Assembly (NCBI GenBank): GCA_027322565.1
Contig: DAHVRG010000112.1
Span: 1 to 30,429, forward strand
From: Georgenia sp.
Lineage (GTDB): Bacteria; Actinomycetota; Actinomycetes; Actinomycetales; Actinomycetaceae
Length of the DNA: 30,429 nucleotides
Direction of reading: 5' to 3'
Part shown: positions 24,904-30,429 of the stretch, piece after piece
How positions within the stretch are numbered: position 1 is the first letter of the stretch
Layout of the letters: every line of letters begins with the position of its first letter
Notes under the pieces: model-generated
Seen by the model: only the letters and a program-made list of their open reading frames with translations
Told to the model about the DNA's origin: nothing
The model's database searches: none
Translations under genes and position numbers: made by a program

Positions 24904-24935
24904 CGTGCCGGGACTCGTCGACGAGTCCCGGCACG
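24904..24935. repeat. 32-bp perfect palindrome in the 5' leader
   Basis: The half CGTGCCGGGACTCGTC (24904-24919) is followed directly by its exact reverse complement (24920-24935) with no spacer. In the RNA it would form a very stable hairpin between O3 and the ribosome-binding site, 49 nt before the ATG. It could be a leader terminator/attenuator, an mRNA-stabilising element, or a DNA binding site; no U-tract follows. Confidence 0.75.
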
Positions 24936-24984
24936 TAACCCTCCGGCCCGAGGTGCCGCCTGACGCTCCGACGAAGGGGTTCGC

Positions 24985-27480
24985 ATGACGCACACGACCG
25001 GCACGGCGAGCACGGCCCGCAGGCGGGCGGCAGGAGGGGCAGCCGCCGTCCTCGCCGCCGCCCTCCTGTTCGGGCATGCCCCAGCGGCCGCTGCCTTCGA
25101 GGTCTCCGCGGCGGACGACGTCGTCGTGACCGACCTCGGCCCGGCGATCTCCACCGCCAACGTCCGCAGCGCCGAGTTCGGCACGCTGCCGGACGGCACC
25201 GACGTCGTCTTCGCGCTGTCCAACGGCTCCCCGGCGACCTTCAGCGTCGTCGACATGAGCGGCGAGCGGCTCTTCGCCGACGAGCTCGACGGGTACACGC
25301 TGGGCGGGTTCGCCACCCAGGCGGAGGACGGGACGGTCTACTTCACCGCGCGCAACGGCACGTCGGCGGCGCTGTTCACCTTCGACCCCGCCACCCGGGA
25401 GACCACCGAGCTCGACGTCGACCTCCAGGGCCAACGGGTCCTGTACGAGGGGACCCTCCTGGACGACGTCCTCTACTTCGGCACCTACCCCGACGCGATG
25501 CTCATGGGCTACGACACGGCCGCTGGGGAGCTGCGGAGCTACGGCAGCCTGACCGACGACGCCGCCTACGTGTTCTCGGTCGGGGTCGTGGGCGACGAGG
25601 TCTGGGCCGGCACCGGTCCGGTCCCCCACCTGTTCCGGGTGGACCCGCAGACCGGGGCGACATCCGAGCTGCTGCCGCCGGAGCACGTCATGGACAACAC
25701 GAGCTGGTTCATCGGCATCGAGCAGCGCGATGACCACGTCTTCGTCCGCCTCTCCCCACGAGGCACGTACGACATGGCGGTCTACCACCTGGCCGAGGAG
25801 CGCTGGCTCGACGTCATCATCGAGGGCACCTTCGACACCCCCGTCACGCCGGTCGTCGACGGCAAGGTCTACTACCTCGCGGGCAGCGTCCTCACCGGCT
25901 TCGACCTCGAGACCGAGGAGGTCTTCTCCACCGGGTTCGAGGACTCCTGGGTCCACGAGGCGACCGCCGACGCCGTCGGGACCTACGAGCTCTCAGTCGT
26001 CGCGGCCGACGACGAGGCCTGGGGACCGACCATCGCCGGGATCAACACCGACGGCACCATCTGGAGCTACGACGTCGCGACGCGGGAGGGCGAGCTCGTC
26101 CCCGCCGACGTGCTGGGCTCACCCGCGGGCGCGCACTCGATGGGCGTAGGGCCGGACGGCGCCGTGTACCTGGGTGCCTACCTGTCCAGCGGCGCGATGA
26201 GCCGGATCGACCCGGTCACCCAGGAGATCGAGCACGGCCGCGGTCCGAAGCAGGGGGACGCGATCATCAGCCACGGCGACCAGCTCGTCATCAGCTCCTA
26301 CCCCGGCGCCGGGGTGCACGTCGGACCGGTGGACGGCGGCTGGGACTGGAGCCGCCTGGAGCAGGTCATGCAGCTCGAGCGGGGCGAGCCATACTTCCAG
26401 GACCGGATCTTCGCCATGGTCTCCACCGGTGACCGCATCGCCGTCGGCAGCGTGCCGGACTACGGGCGGCTGGGCGGCGCCCTGACCGTCCTCGACCCCA
26501 CCACCGGTGAGTTCGAGGTCCACCGCAACGTGGTCCAGGACCAGTCGGTGACCGCACTGGCCCACCGGGACGGCCTCGTCTTCGGCGGGACGTCGATCCA
26601 CGGCGGCATCGACAGCGAGCCCACCGCCTCCGCGGCGGAGGTCTTCGTCTGGGACGTGGCCGCGGCAGAGCTCGTCACCAGCGACGTCGTCGTCGACGGG
26701 GCGACCGTCGTCGACCAGCTGACCGTCGGACCCGACGGCCGGGTCTGGGGCCTGACCGACACCGGCGTCGTCTTCGTGCTCGACCCCGACACCCACGAGG
26801 TGGTCGAGCACGTCGCGACCGGTCTGCGGACCAGCAACGTCTGGGGCCGTACCACCTCGCTCTACCTCAACCCGCACGACGGCGCGATGTACGGCAACGC
26901 CGGAGGAGCGCTCTTCCGGATCGACCCCACGAGCCTGGAGCTCGAGATCCTGGTCGACAGCGGGGTCCGGGAGTCGGCCGTCGACAGCCGGGGTCAGGTC
27001 TACTTCGCCGGGTCGGTGAACGTCCACGCGCTGACACCGGCAGTCCCGGTACCCGAGTGCGACGTGACGGTCACCGGCGACCGGCGGGGACCGCTGCGGG
27101 TCGCCGAGGGCACCACCTGCGTGACCGACGCCGACCTGCGGGGCCCGGTCACCGTCGCGGCCGGCGCCGGCCTCGTGGTCACCGACTCGCAGGTCCGCGG
27201 CCCGGTCCGGGCCGACGGCGCGGACCTCGTCGAGATCACCGGCACCGACGTCCGCGGGCCGGTGAGCATCGCGCGGACCACCGGCCGGGTGGCCGTCGTC
27301 GCCAACGACATCGCCGGACCGGTCACGGTGAGCGACAACACCGCCGGCCACGAGGTCGTCGTCGCGGCGAACACGGTCCGCGGGCCGCTGTCGTGCACCG
27401 GCAACCGCCCGGCGCCCGTCGGGGGCAGCGAGCCCAACAGCGTCACCGGCCCGGTCCGCGGGCAGTGCGTCGGCTTGTGA
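24985..27480 (+). CDS. Secreted beta-propeller protein with Gly-Pro repeat C-terminus (paralogue 1)
   Basis: This 831-aa protein has a signal peptide (ARRR at 11-14, Ala/Leu core, cut near AAAA-F at 37-38). Residues about 45-690 are propeller-like repeats with blade motifs such as VYFTARNG..ALFTFDPATRETTEL and LYFGTYPDAMLMGYDTAAGEL. Strong motifs are AGTGPVPHLF, VRLSPRGTYD, GPKQGDAIISHGDQLVISSYPGAG and ERGEPYFQDRIFAMVSTGDR. At ~650 residues there is room for a large propeller or two smaller ones. A four-cysteine domain of seven Gly-Pro repeats follows from Cys692. No LPXTG anchor is present, so it is probably released or held non-covalently. GAAGGGG sits five bases before the ATG. Context suggests a polysaccharide lyase or binding protein; I do not recognise a named family, so function is inference. 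Confidence 0.85.
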   Translation: MTHTTGTASTARRRAAGGAAAVLAAALLFGHAPAAAAFEVSAADDVVVTDLGPAISTANVRSAEFGTLPDGTDVVFALSNGSPATFSVVDMSGERLFADELDGYTLGGFATQAEDGTVYFTARNGTSAALFTFDPATRETTELDVDLQGQRVLYEGTLLDDVLYFGTYPDAMLMGYDTAAGELRSYGSLTDDAAYVFSVGVVGDEVWAGTGPVPHLFRVDPQTGATSELLPPEHVMDNTSWFIGIEQRDDHVFVRLSPRGTYDMAVYHLAEERWLDVIIEGTFDTPVTPVVDGKVYYLAGSVLTGFDLETEEVFSTGFEDSWVHEATADAVGTYELSVVAADDEAWGPTIAGINTDGTIWSYDVATREGELVPADVLGSPAGAHSMGVGPDGAVYLGAYLSSGAMSRIDPVTQEIEHGRGPKQGDAIISHGDQLVISSYPGAGVHVGPVDGGWDWSRLEQVMQLERGEPYFQDRIFAMVSTGDRIAVGSVPDYGRLGGALTVLDPTTGEFEVHRNVVQDQSVTALAHRDGLVFGGTSIHGGIDSEPTASAAEVFVWDVAAAELVTSDVVVDGATVVDQLTVGPDGRVWGLTDTGVVFVLDPDTHEVVEHVATGLRTSNVWGRTTSLYLNPHDGAMYGNAGGALFRIDPTSLELEILVDSGVRESAVDSRGQVYFAGSVNVHALTPAVPVPECDVTVTGDRRGPLRVAEGTTCVTDADLRGPVTVAAGAGLVVTDSQVRGPVRADGADLVEITGTDVRGPVSIARTTGRVAVVANDIAGPVTVSDNTAGHEVVVAANTVRGPLSCTGNRPAPVGGSEPNSVTGPVRGQCVGL
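27058..27468 (+). repeat. Gly-Pro repeat domain of paralogue 1 (protein-level repeats)
   Basis: From Cys692 to the final GQC the protein repeats a unit of about 18-24 residues centred on x-G-P-[LV]-x-[VIA]: RRGPLRV, LRGPVTV, VRGPVRA, VRGPVSI, IAGPVTV, VRGPLSC, VTGPVRG. Two cysteines flank the start (ECDV, TTCV) and two the end (LSCTGN, GQC). The regular short strands and turns suggest a small right-handed beta-helix capped by disulfides. Confidence 0.75.
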
Positions 27481-27507
27481 CCGGCCTGCACGCGCGCTGA
27501 CGCCCGA

Positions 27508-27547
27508 CGTCGGCGGCCGGACTGGGCATCGTGCCCGGCCGCCGACG
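27508..27547 (+). terminator. Strong hairpin after propeller gene 1
   Basis: CGTCGGCGGCCGG (27508-27520) pairs perfectly with CCGGCCGCCGACG (27535-27547) over a 14-nt loop, 28 bases after the stop. It should end the operator-controlled transcript, so the next genes need either readthrough or their own promoter. Confidence 0.75.
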
Positions 27548-27600
27548 CCCGGCGGGGGCCGGCACAGCCGCTCAGCCAGGATCGAACAACAGGGGGAACC

Positions 27601-27807
27601 ATGCTCAACCACAGCGGGCGACGCGTCGCCGCACTCACCACCGCGACCTTGTCTCGTGACACCGCAACCGCGGCCGTACCGACGGACGAGGGACTCGGGT
27701 TCCGCCGCCGTCGTGAAGATCTCCGGCACGCAGGTACACGGCCCGGTGACCGTCGTCGGCCCAACGACGCGAACGGGCCCGCCACCGGCCAGTGCGCGGG
27801 CCTGTGA
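27601..27807 (+). pseudogene. Decayed remnant of a third Gly-Pro repeat secreted protein
   Basis: A 68-codon frame opens with ATG behind AGGGGGAA (MLNHSGRRVAALTTATLS, like the beginning of a signal peptide). It ends in NGPATGQCAGL, nearly the same ending as its neighbours (VTGPVRGQCVGL, VTGPQRGQCAAL). Between them the open frame is Arg-rich nonsense (RRRREDLRHAGTRPGDRRRP). A different frame over 27700-27770 instead reads SAAVVKISGTQVHGPVTVVGPTT, a clear Gly-Pro repeat unit. So at least two frameshifts or deletions separate start, repeat and end. The simplest reading is a dead, shortened paralogue between two intact ones. A short expressed peptide cannot be excluded, since the first frame stays open. 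Confidence 0.7.
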
Positions 27808-27860
27808 CCGAGGGGCTCCCGCCGCACCGGACGGGCGGCCGGGCCCCCACGCCATGTCCT

Positions 27861-27882
27861 CCGGTGCCGTGCCCGGCACCGG
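27861..27882 (+). terminator. Hairpin upstream of propeller gene 2
   Basis: CCGGTGCC and GGCACCGG form an 8-bp stem with a 6-nt loop. It lies after the pseudogene and before the second propeller gene, and could terminate, or protect a processed 5' end. Confidence 0.45.
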
Positions 27883-27888
27883 GTCCGT

Positions 27889-27912
27889 GCGCCGCGCCCA
27901 CGGGTGCGGCGC
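27889..27912 (+). other. Second hairpin next to the RBS of propeller gene 2
   Basis: GCGCCGC and GCGGCGC pair over a 10-nt loop, ending nine bases before GGAGG (27921-27925). Its closeness to the ribosome-binding site allows an effect on translation or 5' stability. No TANNNT promoter is obvious in 27808-27930. Confidence 0.4.
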
Positions 27913-27930
27913 CCAGAAGAGGAGGATGCA

Positions 27931-30423
27931 ATGACGCCCCCTGCACGTCACCCCAGGGCCCGCCTACGAGCCCTGGTCACCACCCTGCTGGCGGTGCTGG
28001 TCGGCCCGCTCGCCGTGCCGGCAGCACAGGCTGCGCCCGCCCCACCCCAGCCGACGGTCCACGACCTCGGACCGGCGGTCATGTCGGTCAACGTCCGCTC
28101 GGCGACCTTCGCCACCCTGGACGACGGCACGCCGGTGGTCTACGCGATCTCCAACGGTAACCCGGCGACCTTCACCATGGTGGACGTCACGACCGGTGAG
28201 GCGCTCTTCAGCGCCGAGCTGGACAACACGACGATCGGCGGCTGGATCACGGTCACCGACGACGGGATGGTCTACTTCTCCGCGCGGCACCCGATGAACG
28301 CAGGCCTGTTCTCCTTCGACCCGGAGACCCGCGAGCTCACCCACATCGCCGCGGGTGTGGCCGGGGAGCGGGTGCTGTACGACGGCAGCGTCGGCCCGGA
28401 CGGGCGCCTGTACTTCGGCACCTACCCCAACGCCAAGGTCGTCGCCTACGACCCGGCGACCGGCGACTTCGAGGACTACGGCACCCAGACCACCGACGCC
28501 GCCTACGTCTTCTCGCTCGGCATCGTCGACGGCGAGATCTGGGCGGGCACCGGACCGGTCCCACACCTGTACGTCATCGACCCCGCCACCGGGGAGCGCC
28601 GCGAGATCCACCCGCCCGACCACGTCATGGCCAACACCCAGTGGTTCATCGGCATCGCCCAGCGTGCGGACACCGTGCACGTCCGGCTCTCACCCCGCGG
28701 GAACTACGACTCCGCGGTGCTCGACCTCGCCACCGGGCAGTGGGCCGAGGAGGTCATCCCCAGCGTCTTCGGCTCGGACCCCACCGCGGTGGACTCCCGC
28801 GGCGTCACCTACCTGCTGTCCGAGGGCACACTCGTCGGCCACGACACCCGGACGCTGGAGCTCCTCCCCACCGGCTTCGCCGACACGGAGCTGCCGGACG
28901 TCCTGGCCGAGCAGGTCGGCACCTACGGGATGGAGGTGCTGGACCTGCCGGGTGCCGGGGAGTCCGTCGTCGGCCTGAGCACCGACGGTGACCTGTGGGC
29001 CTACCACCTCGAGACCGGGACGGCCTCGGTCACCCGGGCCGAGATCGCGCCGGCACCGGCCGAGGCCCACGGCCTCGGCGTCGGCCCCGACGGCAACACC
29101 TACATCGGCGCCTACCTCTCCAGCGGGTCGATGACGCGGGTGGACGCCGAGACCCTGGAGCTCGAGCCGCTGCGCGGCCCGAAGCAGGCCGACGCCGTCG
29201 CGACCCACGGGGACGAGCTCGTCGTCACGTCCTACCCGGGCGCCGTCGTCCACGCGGGCAACCTGGAGGAGGAGTGGCGCTGGGGGACCAACCCGCGGCA
29301 CGTCCTCACCCTCGAGCGCGGTGAGCCGTACTTCCAGGACCGGATCAACGGCGTGGTGTCCACCGGGGACCGGCTGGCCATCGGCACGATCCCGGACTAC
29401 GGCGAGCTCGGCGGGGCGCTCACCCTGGTCGACACCGAGACCGGCGAGCTCGAGTTCCACCGCAACGTCGTCCCGGACCAGAGCGTCATCTCCCTCGCCT
29501 ACGCCGACGGCCTCATCTACGGCGGCACCGCCATCAGCGGTGGGCTCTCGTCCACGCCCACGGCCACCGAGGCACGCCTGTTCGTCTGGGACGTGGAGTC
29601 CGCCTCCCTCGTGTGGGAGGGCCCGGTGAGCGACGAGGCCGGCTACGTCGCCGGGCTGTCCTGGGGTGCGGACGGGATGCTGGCCGGCGGTACCTCCGAC
29701 GGCCTGCTCTTCGAGCTCGACCCCGCGACCCACGAGATCACCTGGACGGCGCGGCTGTTCCCCGCCGAGCAGGGCAACCACCGCGGGTGGGGCTACGCCA
29801 CCAAGACGATCTGGGACGAGCGCACCGGGACCTACCTGGTGACGAGCAACACCACGCTCTACCAGGTGGACCGGGCCACCGGTGAGGTGACCGTCGTCGC
29901 CGAGGAGATGGAGCAGATCACCCGGGACGGCAACGGCAACATCATCGGGGTCGACCAGACCAACGCCTACCTCATCGACCTCGTCGGCCCGACGCCGGAC
30001 TGCACCGACACCGTCACCGGCACCCACCACGGGCCGCTCCGGGTCACCAGCGGCGTCACCTGCATCACCGCAGCGACCGTCAACGGGCCGGTGACCGTCG
30101 GCACCGGTGCAAGCCTCGTCGTCACCGACGCGACGATGCGCGGGCCGCTGACCGCGTCCGGCGCCACGCTGGTACAGGTCAGCGGCGCGGAGCTGACCGG
30201 TCCGCTGCGGGTGTCCGGGACCACCGGCAACCTCGAGCTGACCGACACCGTGGTCCGCGGTCCGGTCGAGCTGACGGACAACCGCACGACCCTGGCCCCG
30301 CTGGTGGCCGGCAGCACCGTGCACGGACCACTCAGCTGCACGGGCAACGAGCCCGCCCCGGTCGACGGCGGCAGCCCGAACAGCGTGACGGGGCCGCAGC
30401 GCGGCCAGTGCGCGGCGCTGTAA
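27931..30423 (+). CDS. Secreted beta-propeller protein with Gly-Pro repeat C-terminus (paralogue 2)
   Basis: This 830-aa protein is collinear with paralogue 1 and clearly arose by duplication. The signal peptide (RHPRARLR, hydrophobic core, cut near AQA-AP at 34-35) leads to the same propeller series: SNGNPATFTMVDV, VYFSARHPMNAGLFSFDPETREL, LYFGTYPNAKVVAYDP, AGTGPVPHLYVIDP, VRLSPRGNYD, GPKQADAVATHGDELVVTSYPGA, ERGEPYFQDRINGVVSTGDR. The Gly-Pro repeat domain starts at Cys691. The most divergent part is about residues 275-340 and 560-660. GGAGG with five-base spacing fixes ATG 27931 over GTG 27904. No TGCAA operator lies directly in front, so it may depend on its own promoter or on readthrough past the hairpins at 27508-27912. 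The activity is unknown; likely acts on the same polymer as paralogue 1. Confidence 0.85.
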   Translation: MTPPARHPRARLRALVTTLLAVLVGPLAVPAAQAAPAPPQPTVHDLGPAVMSVNVRSATFATLDDGTPVVYAISNGNPATFTMVDVTTGEALFSAELDNTTIGGWITVTDDGMVYFSARHPMNAGLFSFDPETRELTHIAAGVAGERVLYDGSVGPDGRLYFGTYPNAKVVAYDPATGDFEDYGTQTTDAAYVFSLGIVDGEIWAGTGPVPHLYVIDPATGERREIHPPDHVMANTQWFIGIAQRADTVHVRLSPRGNYDSAVLDLATGQWAEEVIPSVFGSDPTAVDSRGVTYLLSEGTLVGHDTRTLELLPTGFADTELPDVLAEQVGTYGMEVLDLPGAGESVVGLSTDGDLWAYHLETGTASVTRAEIAPAPAEAHGLGVGPDGNTYIGAYLSSGSMTRVDAETLELEPLRGPKQADAVATHGDELVVTSYPGAVVHAGNLEEEWRWGTNPRHVLTLERGEPYFQDRINGVVSTGDRLAIGTIPDYGELGGALTLVDTETGELEFHRNVVPDQSVISLAYADGLIYGGTAISGGLSSTPTATEARLFVWDVESASLVWEGPVSDEAGYVAGLSWGADGMLAGGTSDGLLFELDPATHEITWTARLFPAEQGNHRGWGYATKTIWDERTGTYLVTSNTTLYQVDRATGEVTVVAEEMEQITRDGNGNIIGVDQTNAYLIDLVGPTPDCTDTVTGTHHGPLRVTSGVTCITAATVNGPVTVGTGASLVVTDATMRGPLTASGATLVQVSGAELTGPLRVSGTTGNLELTDTVVRGPVELTDNRTTLAPLVAGSTVHGPLSCTGNEPAPVDGGSPNSVTGPQRGQCAAL
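30001..30414 (+). repeat. Gly-Pro repeat domain of paralogue 2 (protein-level repeats)
   Basis: Seven units follow Cys691: HHGPLRV, VNGPVTV, MRGPLTA, LTGPLRV, VRGPVEL, VHGPLSC, VTGPQRG. The cysteine pairs (DCTD/VTCI and LSCTGN/GQC) are placed as in paralogue 1. The protein ends four residues after GQ. Confidence 0.75.
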
Positions 30424-30429
30424 CGCCAC

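Noticed and set aside
27601..27807. Intact small secreted protein
   Set aside because: The middle of this frame is Arg-rich, and the family's Gly-Pro unit lies in another frame, so a remnant is the better explanation.

Overview
The window is very GC-rich, with almost every third codon position G or C. It uses many GTG starts, GTGA/ATGA gene overlaps and TANNNT -10 boxes placed 6-8 nt ahead of start codons (leaderless transcripts). Together with the mazG-eno-divIC-DUF501-ppx order (compare Mycobacterium tuberculosis Rv1020-Rv1026), this points to an actinomycete. A Micrococcales genus such as Georgenia or a Cellulomonas relative is my guess; no marker in the window fixes the genus.

Region 1 (1-8.5 kb, + strand apart from the first gene) is a conserved housekeeping block. 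It holds a partial GNAT acetyltransferase (-), a SurA-N-like lipoprotein, MazG NTP pyrophosphohydrolase, enolase with a strong downstream hairpin, a DivIC/FtsB-like division protein, a DUF501 protein, an exopolyphosphatase/GppA-type phosphatase and a family-5 uracil-DNA glycosylase. Then come an odd short tRNA with a UAA anticodon, a 47-codon small ORF, and a type II NADH dehydrogenase preceded by a leaderless promoter.

Region 2 (8.5-18.3 kb) carries a four-gene operon on the minus strand (ABC ATPase, ABC permease, NarL-type histidine kinase, response regulator), probably an envelope-stress or drug-sensing transporter module. A divergent Bax-inhibitor-1-like membrane protein follows. After it come an acetylxylan esterase/cephalosporin-C deacetylase family enzyme and a 1027-aa RND transporter (both minus), then an FKBP-type prolyl isomerase (plus).

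Region 3 (18.3-30.4 kb) is an accessory carbohydrate/sugar-acid island organised around a LacI-family repressor gene. One arm (+) encodes a D-2-hydroxyacid dehydrogenase and an enolase-superfamily (mandelate racemase-like) protein. The opposing arm (-) encodes an epimerase/dehydratase, a DHDPS/NAL-superfamily lyase and an SGNH hydrolase. Downstream of the repressor are two tandem ~830-aa secreted beta-propeller proteins with a Gly-Pro repeat C-terminal domain, separated by the decayed remnant of a third relative. Three matching LacI-type operators (TGCAA-N4-TTGCM) sit on the promoters of the hydroxyacid dehydrogenase and the first propeller gene. A different palindrome sits at the start of the epimerase operon. 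The inferred logic is that secreted proteins attack or bind an extracellular acylated or uronic polymer, the products are processed in the cytoplasm, and the local LacI protein gates expression. The substrate cannot be read from the sequence. This island is the strongest candidate for something undescribed.
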